From Rhodoligotrophos defluvii (GTDB lineage: Bacteria; Pseudomonadota; Alphaproteobacteria; Rhizobiales; Im1): a DNA stretch of 64,000 nucleotides. The position numbers and the translations under genes are program-made. This document shows, piece by piece, positions 52,620 through 60,887 of this stretch. A model generated the notes under the pieces. The model made no database searches. It was not told where the DNA came from and saw only the letters and a list, made by a program, of their open reading frames with translations. Where the stretch lies: NCBI RefSeq assembly GCF_005281615.1, contig NZ_SZZM01000003.1:352207-416206 (forward strand). Reading direction: 5' to 3'. Position 1 is the first letter of the stretch. Each line of letters begins with the position of its first letter.

Positions 52620-54079
52620 CGCCTGCGGCCGCTTGCCTCGAGATAAAGCATCGCGCCTGACCGAAACTCCGCCGCCGTCATGCCGCCGCCTTCGGGCACG
52701 GGCTCGTCGTCCGCGAGCGTGCGTGAAAGGCGTATGGCGTTCTTGACGTGGCGTGTGCCGGCAGCCGCCTGGCCATTCCGCATGTGCAGGACCCCCAGCT
52801 GGTAATGGGCCATGACGAACTGCCTGTCGAGATAGAGCGCCTTGCCAAAGGCGCGGGCGGCATCGGCATCCTCGGCGAGGGCCAGGGCAATCAACCCCTC
52901 GTAGAAATAGATCACCGGGTTGATGGGATCCGCCTCGATCGCTGTGCGGCAACAGGCGCGCGCCTCATCCAATTCGCCCAACCCTGAGAGCACCCGGATT
53001 CTCTCGATCAAATCGGTCTGCGTACCTGTGGCCACCATCGCTGGCTCGGTCCGCCCGGGAAAGGGCGTGGGCCTGGTCCGGCTGGGCTGAGCCCGTGTGC
53101 GCGATCCCGCTGGCGCGGCCGTGCGGCCGTGCGGACGTGGGCGCGGATCTCCGCCCATGATAGTCTCGATCCGCGGGGCCGCCGCCTGGGCCCGCACGTC
53201 CTCGGCCAGCCGGCGGTAGGCGGCAGTGCCCGGCAGTGGCACATAGCGGATGGCACCGGCAAGTACGGGCCCGGGATCGGCGGTTCCCGCGAGCAGCCAT
53301 CCATTCACGCTCAGCCTCGCGGCAAGCTCGGTCATGATGCGGATCGCATCGTTCATGCGGAAGTAGATCAGGACGTTCCGACAGAGGATCAGATCGAAAT
53401 CGCTGAATTGCAGGGGCGAGGTATCGTCCAACAGCGACATGAGATTGTGCTGCTGGAACATGACCATGCCCCGGAATTCTGGCTTGAGCGCCACGCGGCC
53501 GGAGCCTGGTTCGGGCGTGAAGTAACGCGCGCGCTGCTCCGGTGTGACCGCCCGCAGCGCCCAGCCGCCATAGTGGCCGCTGCGGGCGATCTCCAGGAAG
53601 GCTTCGTTGATGTCGGTGGCGATGATGCGGACCGACCATTCGTCGACCTCCGGTCCCATTAGCTCACGCAGCACGATGGCGACCGAATAGGGCTCGGCAC
53701 CGGTGGAGCAGCCGGCGCTCCAGATGCGGATCCGCCGCGACGAACGGTTGCGGGCCAGGATATCGGGCAGGATGGTTTGCCGCAGGGCATGGAACTGGTC
53801 GATATAGCGGAAGAAGAAGGTCTCGCCGATGGTGATCTCGGATTCGAGTGCCTGCCATTCCGCCGCGGCCATGAGCTGGTCCTGGTGATCGAGCAGGGTC
53901 ATGTATTCCGCGCAGGTCGCCCGGCCCGTGGCGGTGAGCCGGCGCCTGATCCGCTCCCACAGCGCCGGGTCCTTGTCGTCGTAATAGGCATGCCCGGTGC
54001 GGTCGATGATCCGCTGCTTGATCGCCTGGAACGCTGGATCCTGAGCCGGCGCCGCGCTGGGAAGCGGGAATTGCTTCAT
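52616..54079 (-). CDS. cheR: chemotaxis methyltransferase CheR with C-terminal TPR
   Basis: CheR adds methyl groups to receptor glutamates using SAM. The 487-residue chain has the CheR N-terminal helical domain (about 10-75), then the SAM-binding domain with RIWSAGCSTGAEPYS and IATDINEAFLEIA, and LILCRNVLIYF. After a Pro/Arg-rich linker (about 320-375) come TPR-like helices (about 380-470: ALAEDADAARAFGKALYLD, AHYQLGVLHMRNGQ). WspC also carries a C-terminal TPR. ATG 54079 is set by the overlap with the cheW stop; the longer frame upstream is read-through of the neighbour. Confidence 0.94.
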   Translation of the reverse strand: MKQFPLPSAAPAQDPAFQAIKQRIIDRTGHAYYDDKDPALWERIRRRLTATGRATCAEYMTLLDHQDQLMAAAEWQALESEITIGETFFFRYIDQFHALRQTILPDILARNRSSRRIRIWSAGCSTGAEPYSVAIVLRELMGPEVDEWSVRIIATDINEAFLEIARSGHYGGWALRAVTPEQRARYFTPEPGSGRVALKPEFRGMVMFQQHNLMSLLDDTSPLQFSDFDLILCRNVLIYFRMNDAIRIMTELAARLSVNGWLLAGTADPGPVLAGAIRYVPLPGTAAYRRLAEDVRAQAAAPRIETIMGGDPRPRPHGRTAAPAGSRTRAQPSRTRPTPFPGRTEPAMVATGTQTDLIERIRVLSGLGELDEARACCRTAIEADPINPVIYFYEGLIALALAEDADAARAFGKALYLDRQFVMAHYQLGVLHMRNGQAAAGTRHVKNAIRLSRTLADDEPVPEGGGMTAAEFRSGAMLYLEASGRRR

Positions 54080-54600
54080 GCAGGCGCCTCCCACGCCTTC
54101 AGACGCTGTTCTGCTTGCCGGGTGAGATCCGCCATCACCGCCTGCTCCTCGGCCAGCAGCAGATGCCTTGGCTCGAGAACGTGGATTAGCTCGCCGTCGA
54201 GATCCAGCTCGGCGCCCACGCAGCCGTTCAGCGTGTGCCGATCGCGCACGGGCATGAGCTGCGTCGTCTGGACCGTGGCCAGGTCCATCACACGGTCGAC
54301 CAGCAGCGCGAATGTCGAAGGCACATCCACGAGGATCAGATGCTGATAAATGACCGCCTCCGCATCGCGCTCTTCCAGGATCTCGTCGTCCAAGCCGAAC
54401 AGCAGCTCGGCATCGAGCACGGGCACTGCGCGCCCACCGAGGTTGAAAAATCCCTGAACGACCGCCGGCAGGCCAGGCCAGCGCGACAGGCGGGGAAGCG
54501 GCAGAACCTCCCGGATCTCGGCGCGTCTGAACGCGCAGTCGACATTCCGAACACGGAAGATGACGATGTCGGTCGCTTCTTGCTCCACGCCCAGCTCCAT
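54076..54600 (-). CDS. CheW-domain coupling protein (first copy)
   Basis: This 174-residue CheW-type protein is first in the chemosensory operon. The CheW domain spans about 10-145, with VIFRVRNVDCAFRRAEIREV, then PAVVQGFFNLGGRAVPVLD and FALLVDRVMDLATV. The start is uncertain: ATG 54600 (MELGVEQEA) is listed. An in-frame ATG at 54621 lies after a GGGGG run, and an ORF start at 54690 exists but encodes a cysteine-rich segment unlike CheW. The stop overlaps the cheR start by four bases. It corresponds to WspB. A promoter for the whole operon should lie between 54601 and 54745, which also serves the divergent M81 gene. Confidence 0.88.
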   Translation of the reverse strand: MELGVEQEATDIVIFRVRNVDCAFRRAEIREVLPLPRLSRWPGLPAVVQGFFNLGGRAVPVLDAELLFGLDDEILEERDAEAVIYQHLILVDVPSTFALLVDRVMDLATVQTTQLMPVRDRHTLNGCVGAELDLDGELIHVLEPRHLLLAEEQAVMADLTRQAEQRLKAWEAPA

Positions 54601-54745
54601 CGGCGCAACGCTGCGCCGCATCCCCCAAAGGCAGCAAATTGGCGCGCAACACGGAAGAATACAAGCGTGGAGGATCATGGGGTTGACCAATCTGCCTCAT
54701 GGCAGGATGTTGCCCCCAATCACCAATGCTCCGGGATTCCCTTCA

Positions 54746-56203
54746 ATGAAGCTGTTCATTGCTGGTTTCGATACCGAGACCAACACGTTCGCGCCGCTGC
54801 CGACCGGCCGCCGCGGCTTCGAGGAAGGCTTCATGGCGCATGGCGATGCGACGCGGCGTCCGGAGAACTATTGCTCGGCCCAGCTGCATATCTGGCGTCG
54901 CCGAGCGGAGGAGCGCGGCATCGAAGTCGTCGAATCCCTATGCACCTACGCGGAGCCGGGCGGACTGATCGTGGGCTCCGTTTACGAGGATCTGCGCAAC
55001 GAGATCCTGCGCGACCTCAAGGCGGCGGCCCCCGTGGACATGGTGCTGCTCGCCCTGCACGGGGCGATGGCAGCCGAGGGCTGCGACGATTGCGAGGGCG
55101 ACATTCTCGCCCGCGCCCGGGCCGTTGCCGGGCCGCGCGCCGTCATCGGTGCGGAATTCGATCTTCACGCCCATTTGACCGAGACGATGGTGCGGCATGC
55201 GGACATCCTGGTGGGCTACAAGGAATACCCGCATGTCGACATTCCCGACCGGGCCGAGGAACTGTTCACGCTGGCCTATGATGCTGCGCGCGGTACGACC
55301 CACCCGGTGATGGCGCTCTCCGACTGCCGCATGATCGGCACGTTCCGCACCACCGAGCAGCCGCTGCGCGGCTTCGTGGACCGGATGAAGGCACTGGAAG
55401 GCCGCGACGGCATCCTCTCCGTCTCGCTCAGCCATTCCTTCCCCTGGGCCGATAACCCGGATGTGGGCGCCAAGGTGCTGGTGGTGGCGGACGGCGACCG
55501 CGCCAAGGCGCAAGCGCTGGCCGATGCGCTCCGCGATGAATTCTTCGCCATGCGCCGGGCGCTGGCACCGCGTTTCGTCGATTTCGATGCAGCATTGGAC
55601 GAGGCGCTGGCAACGGACGGCGGGCCGGTGGTCATCGCCGATGTGGCCGACAATCCCGGCGGCGGCGCGCCGGGTGATTCCACCTTCTGCCTGCGCCGCA
55701 TGCTGGAGCGTCGGATCACCAACGCGGCCAGCGGCTATTACTGGGACCCGATGGCGGTGAAGTTCTGCTTCGATGCGGGGCTTGGGGCGCGCTTCCGCCT
55801 GCGGCTGGGCGGCAAATGCGGAGAGAGCTCCGGCGATCCCGTGGATCTCGACGTGACGGTCAGGGGACTGGCCGAGAACCCGACCCAGCGCTTCGGCCGG
55901 GCGGTGGGGCCGCTGGGCGCGGCCGCGTGGGTCGAGGCGGAAGGGCTCGATCTCGTGCTCAACAGCCTGCGCACGCAGGTGTTCCATCCGGAAGGCTTCG
56001 CGGCGCTTGGTCTCGACGTGCGCCAGCGCAAGATCGTGGTGGTCAAGTCGATCCAGCACTTCCACGCGGGCTTCGCGCCCATTGCCGCCAGGATCCTCTA
56101 TGCGGCGACGCCGGGTGCCCTGAGCCCGGATTTCGCCAACCTGCCCTACACCAAACACAAACGGCCCTACTGGCCGCGGGTCGAGGATCCGTTCCGGCAA
56201 TGA
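54746..56203 (+). CDS. M81-family metallopeptidase (MlrC-like)
   Basis: This is a 485-residue protein of the M81 family named for MlrC, which degrades linear microcystin. The family-typical start MKLFIAGFDTETNTFAP, the metal ligands in FDLHAHLTETMVRHADILVGYKEYPHVD, shown by the ends FDLHAHLTE and YKEYPHVD, and the later VADNPGGGAPGDST with VKSIQHFHAGF all match. Most alphaproteobacterial members have unknown peptide or amide substrates, so microcystin degradation is not claimed. ATG 54746 is preferred; the upstream in-frame extension overlaps the cheW start. The gene is divergent to the chemosensory operon. Confidence 0.92.
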   Translation: MKLFIAGFDTETNTFAPLPTGRRGFEEGFMAHGDATRRPENYCSAQLHIWRRRAEERGIEVVESLCTYAEPGGLIVGSVYEDLRNEILRDLKAAAPVDMVLLALHGAMAAEGCDDCEGDILARARAVAGPRAVIGAEFDLHAHLTETMVRHADILVGYKEYPHVDIPDRAEELFTLAYDAARGTTHPVMALSDCRMIGTFRTTEQPLRGFVDRMKALEGRDGILSVSLSHSFPWADNPDVGAKVLVVADGDRAKAQALADALRDEFFAMRRALAPRFVDFDAALDEALATDGGPVVIADVADNPGGGAPGDSTFCLRRMLERRITNAASGYYWDPMAVKFCFDAGLGARFRLRLGGKCGESSGDPVDLDVTVRGLAENPTQRFGRAVGPLGAAAWVEAEGLDLVLNSLRTQVFHPEGFAALGLDVRQRKIVVVKSIQHFHAGFAPIAARILYAATPGALSPDFANLPYTKHKRPYWPRVEDPFRQ

Positions 56204-56237
56204 AGGGCGCAGGTCTCAGACTTGTGCTTGGCGAGCC

Positions 56238-57482
56238 TCACTGCCCCTCGACCAGGCTCGTGTCCTTCTCATAGACCCGCCAGCCCACCTTGCGGAACCC
56301 CTGCCGGGCCTGCTCGGTCACCGTGCCGGTGATTCTGAGCTCGAGACCATTGGCCTTCTCGGCCTTTGCCTGCGCGTTCAGGTTGGCCACCGCCTTCTGC
56401 ACCGTCTCCGTCCAGGCGATCGCGTCCACCGGGAAGAAGCCGACCAGCCTGCCATCCGCCCGACGCACGAAGGCCAGACCGAGAATCGAGACAAACCCTT
56501 CCAGCGGCGCCACCTTGGCGTGATAAGCGGCCATCCACTGCGCCTGCAGCCGGTGGAAGAACGCCAGATCCGGGCGGCCTGCCTGGGCGATCGTGGCGAG
56601 ATAGGCCGCCTTGTCTTCGGTTTCGGGCATGGACTTCAGCGCGGCGACGATGAAGGTTTTGTCGGTCGGCGTGTAGTTGCCATTGGCCATGAACGCCTGC
56701 ACCACCCGCGGGTCGATGCTCATTTTCAAGAGATCGCCCTCATTGATCTCGTCAAGCTCCGCAACCGTCTTGTTCTTGACGAGGTCGCCGAGGCTGCCGG
56801 CGGCTCGGACGCCCCCGATCGCGAGGCCCACCGCCCCCGGAACAGCCATGCTCGCGCCCCTTACCGCCGCGCTGCCCAGCGCGCTGGCCTGGGCCAGCTC
56901 ATCAAGGCGCGCTGCCAGCGGCGGAAAGGTGGTGTAAGGATCGACATTGTGCTCATGGGCAAGCGCCCGCCTGGCCGCCGCCGTCCCAATGAGGCCATCC
57001 ACCGGATTGCCCCGCTTGGCGTAAGGATCGGCAAGGCGGGCACCTACCCTGTTCAAGGCCTCGCCGAGGCCCGACATGGTCCCGGTCACGGCCGAAATGG
57101 GATTGGCGAGCACCCGGCCCGCCGCCTCCACCGGCTTGGCCACCGCGCTCGCCACCGAGCTCGTGAAGACCTCGCCTTGGGAAACATTTTCGAGCTGCTG
57201 AAGCGCCGCCAGCTCATGCAGCCTCAGCTTGAGCAGCTGCTCGCCGAACACCGTATACCGACCATAGGGCGTATCCAGATGAAACACGTAGAGCATGCCA
57301 TCGGACGCCACCGGGCTTTCGACCTCGTAATTCGGCCCCTTCGCGGTCGCTCCGAGCAGTTTGACCGCATCGACCATGGGCGCCGGTTCCGCAGCCGCAG
57401 CGGATGCTGCGGCAGTCAGCGAAAATGCGCCGAAAGCCAAAGCGAGCGCGACGATCCGCAGGCCTGCAAGCGCCAAACTCAT
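56238..57482 (-). CDS. exported protein of unknown family
   Basis: I do not recognise this 414-residue protein. A signal peptide is clear (MSLALAGLRIVALALAFGAF, then AAAEP), so it is exported. The mature part begins with a small domain (PNYEVESPVASDGMLYVF) containing YGRYTVFGEQLLKLRLHEL, followed by Gly/Ala-rich hydrophobic stretches (SAAVRGASMAVPGAVGLAIGG) that could contact membranes. The C-terminal half is helical and ends with GLELRITGTVTEQARQGFR. The ATG at 57482 is chosen for the signal peptide; the longer frame upstream adds a Cys-rich start without it. It is divergent to the oxygenase gene. Confidence 0.7.
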   Translation of the reverse strand: MSLALAGLRIVALALAFGAFSLTAAASAAAAEPAPMVDAVKLLGATAKGPNYEVESPVASDGMLYVFHLDTPYGRYTVFGEQLLKLRLHELAALQQLENVSQGEVFTSSVASAVAKPVEAAGRVLANPISAVTGTMSGLGEALNRVGARLADPYAKRGNPVDGLIGTAAARRALAHEHNVDPYTTFPPLAARLDELAQASALGSAAVRGASMAVPGAVGLAIGGVRAAGSLGDLVKNKTVAELDEINEGDLLKMSIDPRVVQAFMANGNYTPTDKTFIVAALKSMPETEDKAAYLATIAQAGRPDLAFFHRLQAQWMAAYHAKVAPLEGFVSILGLAFVRRADGRLVGFFPVDAIAWTETVQKAVANLNAQAKAEKANGLELRITGTVTEQARQGFRKVGWRVYEKDTSLVEGQ

Positions 57483-57610
57483 GAACGCCCCCGTCAAACC
57501 AACTTCCCCACGCCTAAGAGCATGCGCTAATAGACAGAACGTGCCGCCGATTGGCAAGCAAGGCTTACGCCGCACAGACGCGGATCTCTGACAGAGAGGC
57601 AGGGGGAAGA

Positions 57611-58177
57611 ATGGACCCGTTCATCCGCTGGTACGACAAGGTGCTCTCGCCCGAGACGTGCCGGGACATCATCAGCCGTTTCGATGGCGACAAGCGCAAG
57701 ATGGTGGGCAAGGTGTCCGGGAATATGGGCCCGGAAGTCGACCTCAAGGCCAAGCAGACCACCGAGTTGATCCTGCCGGATGACGGCTGGGCCGACATCA
57801 AGCAGGCCTTGACCCAAAACCTGATCCAGACCCTGCAGACCTATACCCGCGAAGTCAAGTTCCTGGCGGGCAGCGACCACAAGGAGCTCTATATCGAGCC
57901 GCTGCGCATCAAGAAATACGACATCGGCGGCCAGTTCTCATGGCACATCGACTGCAACTCCGCCCAGAATCACACCCGGGTGCTGGCGGCCCAGTGGTAT
58001 TTCAACGACGTGGCCGAAGGCGGGCGCACAGAGTTCGAGGATCAGGACATGGGCATCGACTGCGTGGAGGGCCGGCTCGCCTTCTTCCCCGTGGCCTGGA
58101 CCTATCGCCATCGCGGCGCGCCGCCGGCCAGCGGACCGAAATACGTCTGCACCACATTCGTGCACCGTCGATTTTGA
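57611..58177 (+). CDS. 2-oxoglutarate/Fe(II)-dependent oxygenase
   Basis: This is a 188-residue double-stranded beta-helix oxygenase of the prolyl-4-hydroxylase-like type. The iron triad is His112 and Asp114 in FSWHIDCN with His167 in WTYRHRG. The oxoglutarate-binding basic residue is Lys177 in GPKYVCTTF. It has no signal peptide. The PHx-like EGGRTEFEDQDMGID precedes the distal histidine. The likely role is hydroxylation of a protein or small molecule; no substrate is known. The start ATG 57611 follows AGGGGGAAG; an upstream in-frame start at 57551 is less likely. Confidence 0.88.
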   Translation: MDPFIRWYDKVLSPETCRDIISRFDGDKRKMVGKVSGNMGPEVDLKAKQTTELILPDDGWADIKQALTQNLIQTLQTYTREVKFLAGSDHKELYIEPLRIKKYDIGGQFSWHIDCNSAQNHTRVLAAQWYFNDVAEGGRTEFEDQDMGIDCVEGRLAFFPVAWTYRHRGAPPASGPKYVCTTFVHRRF

Positions 58178-58273
58178 CGATCTCCTGCGACCGGCCTCCG
58201 CTTGCGTCACCGCCAAGCCCTGGCTAGTTTGCCTTTCTCTAGGAATAACTCCACGGAAGGCAGCGCGGGCGCC

Positions 58274-59320
58274 ATGGACATCAAGCCAAGCATAGTCGAT
58301 GCCATCGGCAATACGCCGCTCATCAAACTCAGGCGCGCCTCGGAGGAAACCGGCTGCACGATCCTGGGCAAGGCCGAGTTTCTCAATCCCGGCCAGTCGG
58401 TCAAGGACAGAGCGGCCCTGTTCATCGTCAAGGATGCGATCGCGCGGGGGCTTCTGGAGCCGGGCGGCGTTGTGGTGGAAGGCACCGCCGGAAACACCGG
58501 CATCGGCCTTGCCATGGTGGGCGGCGCCTTGGGCTTCCGCACCGTCATCGTGATTCCCGAAACCCAGACACAGGAAAAGAAAGACGCCCTCCGATTGATG
58601 GGCGCACAGCTGGTGGAAGTGCCGGCGGTGCCCTACGCCAACCCCAATAACTACGTGAAATATTCCCGCCGTCTGGCTGAGGCCCTGGCCAAGACGGAGC
58701 CGCATGGCGCCATCTGGGCCAACCAGTTCGACAACGTGGCCAACCGGCAAGCCCATTATGAGACGACGGCCGTGGAGATCTGGCGCCAGACCGAAGGGCG
58801 CATCGACGGCTTCTGCTGCTCGGTCGGCTCCGGCGGCACCCTGGGCGGCGTCAGCGACCGGCTCAAGGAATACGACCGCAGCGTCCGCATCGCCCTGGCC
58901 GACCCGCATGGCGCGGCGCTTTTCAGCTACTACACCACCGGCGAGCTGAAGGCATCCGGCTCCTCCGTCACCGAGGGCATCGGCCAGGGACGCATCACCA
59001 AGAACCTGGAGAACGTCGTGGTGGACGACGCCTATCTCATCGACGATGCGGAGGCGCTCGAGATCATCTTCAACCTGGTTCAGGAGGAAGGCCTGTGCCT
59101 CGGCGGATCCTCGGGCATCAACATCGCCGGCGCGATCCGCCTCGCCCGGTCCCTGGGCCCGGGCCAAACCATCGTCACCGTGCTGTGCGATTATGGCAAC
59201 CGCTATCAGTCCAAGCTGTTCAACCCGGCATTTCTGCGCGCCAAGGGTCTTCCGGTGCCTCCCTGGCTCGATGAGGCCGCTGCCCCCTTGCCGCAAGTTT
59301 TCGAGGCTGCTCCCGCATGA
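58274..59320 (+). CDS. cysK: cysteine synthase A (O-acetylserine sulfhydrylase)
   Basis: CysK makes L-cysteine from O-acetylserine and sulfide with pyridoxal phosphate. The 348 residues show the IGNTPLIKL start, the PLP lysine Lys44 in NPGQSVKDRAAL and the EGTAGNTGIGLA substrate loop. The PLP phosphate loop is CSVGSGGTLGGV, and the conserved GGSSGINIAGAIRLA lies near the end. The ATG at 58274 is the family-typical start; the longer frame upstream is not supported. Its stop overlaps the alaX start by four bases. Confidence 0.93.
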   Translation: MDIKPSIVDAIGNTPLIKLRRASEETGCTILGKAEFLNPGQSVKDRAALFIVKDAIARGLLEPGGVVVEGTAGNTGIGLAMVGGALGFRTVIVIPETQTQEKKDALRLMGAQLVEVPAVPYANPNNYVKYSRRLAEALAKTEPHGAIWANQFDNVANRQAHYETTAVEIWRQTEGRIDGFCCSVGSGGTLGGVSDRLKEYDRSVRIALADPHGAALFSYYTTGELKASGSSVTEGIGQGRITKNLENVVVDDAYLIDDAEALEIIFNLVQEEGLCLGGSSGINIAGAIRLARSLGPGQTIVTVLCDYGNRYQSKLFNPAFLRAKGLPVPPWLDEAAAPLPQVFEAAPA

Positions 59321-60039
59321 CTGAGATGGTGTTCCGAACCGATCCTTATGCCCGCGAGATCGAGGCACGCGTCCTGGGCGTGAACGAGCGCGGCGGCCTC
59401 AAGCTCGACCGTACCAATTTCTACGCGATGGGCGGTGGCCAGCCGGGCGATCGCGGGGTGATCGAGATCGAGGGCTTGGGCCCGGTCGAGATCGCCACCA
59501 CCGTCTACGACGACGACAAGACCATCGTTCACGTCCCCGCAAGCCCATTGGGCGAAGTTCCCGCAGGGGCTGCCGTGCGGGCTATGGTCGATTGGTCGAC
59601 ACGCTATCGCCATATGCGCGCCCATACCTGCCTTCACCTGCTCTGCGCGCTGGTGCCCTTTCCGGTCACCGGCGGCCAGATCGCGACGGACGGCGGGCGG
59701 CTCGACTTCGACATTCCGGAAGCGGGGATTGCCGAAAAGGAGCAGCTGACGGAACGGCTGATGGAACTGGTCGCGGCCGACCACCCGGTGGCCGAGCGCT
59801 GGATCAGCGACGAGGAGCTCATGGCCAATCCGCAGCTGGTCCGCACCATGGCGGTGAAGCCGCCTATGGGCGCGGGCCGGGTGCGCCTCGTCGCGGTGGG
59901 CGACATCGATCTCCAGCCCTGCGGCGGCACCCATGTGCGCTCCACGGCGGAGATCGGTCGCGTCGCCGTCAGCAAGATCGAGAAGAAAGGCCGGCAGAAC
60001 CGGCGCATTCGCATAAGCTTCGTGGAGGAGAGCCCATGA
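59317..60039 (+). CDS. alaX: alanyl-tRNA editing protein (AlaX type)
   Basis: AlaX hydrolyses mischarged Ser-tRNA(Ala) or Gly-tRNA(Ala) in trans. The 240 residues hold the zinc motif His103-x3-His107 (RAHTCLHLL) and the C-terminal CGGTHV. The N-terminal half resembles the AlaRS editing domain fold (TNFYAMGGGQPGDRG). It is a stand-alone protein without an aminoacylation domain. It is embedded between cysK and sseA with four-base overlaps, an odd place for a quality-control gene and possibly a hint that thiol or serine metabolism is coupled to tRNA editing. Confidence 0.9.
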   Translation: MTEMVFRTDPYAREIEARVLGVNERGGLKLDRTNFYAMGGGQPGDRGVIEIEGLGPVEIATTVYDDDKTIVHVPASPLGEVPAGAAVRAMVDWSTRYRHMRAHTCLHLLCALVPFPVTGGQIATDGGRLDFDIPEAGIAEKEQLTERLMELVAADHPVAERWISDEELMANPQLVRTMAVKPPMGAGRVRLVAVGDIDLQPCGGTHVRSTAEIGRVAVSKIEKKGRQNRRIRISFVEESP

Positions 60040-60887
60040 ACGGCCGATCCGAAGACCTGGTTTCGACCGCATGGCTCGCCGAGCATCTGTCGGCCCCCGA
60101 CGTGGTGGTGATGGATGCCTCCTGGTACCTGCCGGCTGACAACCGCGACCCTTATGCCGAATATCTGGCGGAGCATATTCCCGGCGCTCTGTTTTTCGAC
60201 CTCGATGCCATTTCCGATAGCGATCACGCCCTGCCGCACATGCTGCCGCCGCCGGAGAAATTCGCCTCCACCATGCGGGCCATGGGCGTGGGCGACGGCC
60301 ACACGGTGGTGGTCTACGATACCGCCGGCCTGTTTTCGGCGGCCCGCGCCTGGTGGATGTTCCGGGTCTTTGGCCATCGGGAAGTGGCGGTCCTCGATGG
60401 GGGCTTGCGAAAGTGGAAGGCGGAGGGGCGGGCGTTGGAGGATCTTCCGCCGCCGCCCCGCCAGACCCGGCATTTCACTGCCCGCCTGAACAGGCTGTTG
60501 CTGCGCGACTGGCAGGAGGTTGCACGCGCGCTGGAGACCGGCGCCGAGCAGGTAGCCGATGCCCGTTCCCCCAGCCGCTTCCGCGGCGAGGAGCCAGAAC
60601 CCCGCCCCGGGGTGCGGCCCGGCCACATGCCCGGCGCCCGCAATGTCCACTATGCCAGTCTGCTCAACCCGGATGGCACGCTCAAATCCCCGAGCCGGCT
60701 GCGCGAGGCTTTCTCGGCCGCAGGCATTGACGCGGACCGGCCCGTCATCACCACCTGCGGTTCAGGCGTCACCGCCGCCATATTGAGCCTGGGGCTCTCG
60801 GTTCTCGGCGCGCCGGAAAGCGGCCTTTACGACGGCTCTTGGGCGGAATGGGGCTCCCGCCACGAGCTTCCGATTGCAAAGGAATGA
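60036..60887 (+). CDS. sseA: 3-mercaptopyruvate sulfurtransferase (rhodanese family)
   Basis: SseA transfers sulfur from 3-mercaptopyruvate to thiol acceptors or cyanide. The 283-residue chain has two rhodanese domains. The catalytic cysteine is Cys241 in TTCGSGVTAA, the CGSGVTA loop typical of mercaptopyruvate sulfurtransferase rather than thiosulfate rhodanese. The N-terminal VSTAWLAEHL and the second-domain RPGHMPGARNVHY are also typical. The ATG at 60036 follows GGAGGAG and overlaps the alaX stop by four bases; the much longer frame upstream is rejected. Together with cysK it suggests a cysteine-sulfur module. Confidence 0.92.
   Translation: MNGRSEDLVSTAWLAEHLSAPDVVVMDASWYLPADNRDPYAEYLAEHIPGALFFDLDAISDSDHALPHMLPPPEKFASTMRAMGVGDGHTVVVYDTAGLFSAARAWWMFRVFGHREVAVLDGGLRKWKAEGRALEDLPPPPRQTRHFTARLNRLLLRDWQEVARALETGAEQVADARSPSRFRGEEPEPRPGVRPGHMPGARNVHYASLLNPDGTLKSPSRLREAFSAAGIDADRPVITTCGSGVTAAILSLGLSVLGAPESGLYDGSWAEWGSRHELPIAKE

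Noticed and set aside
43257-54745. A WspR/GGDEF or CheY output gene in the chemosensory operon
   Set aside because: Every gene from 43257 to 54600 is accounted for, and none has GGDEF/EAL or a stand-alone receiver. The next genes (iclR and M81 peptidase) are unrelated.
54746-56203. Microcystin degradation capacity
   Set aside because: The M81 protein is MlrC-like, but the mlrA, mlrB and mlrD genes are absent nearby and M81 proteins are widespread with other roles.
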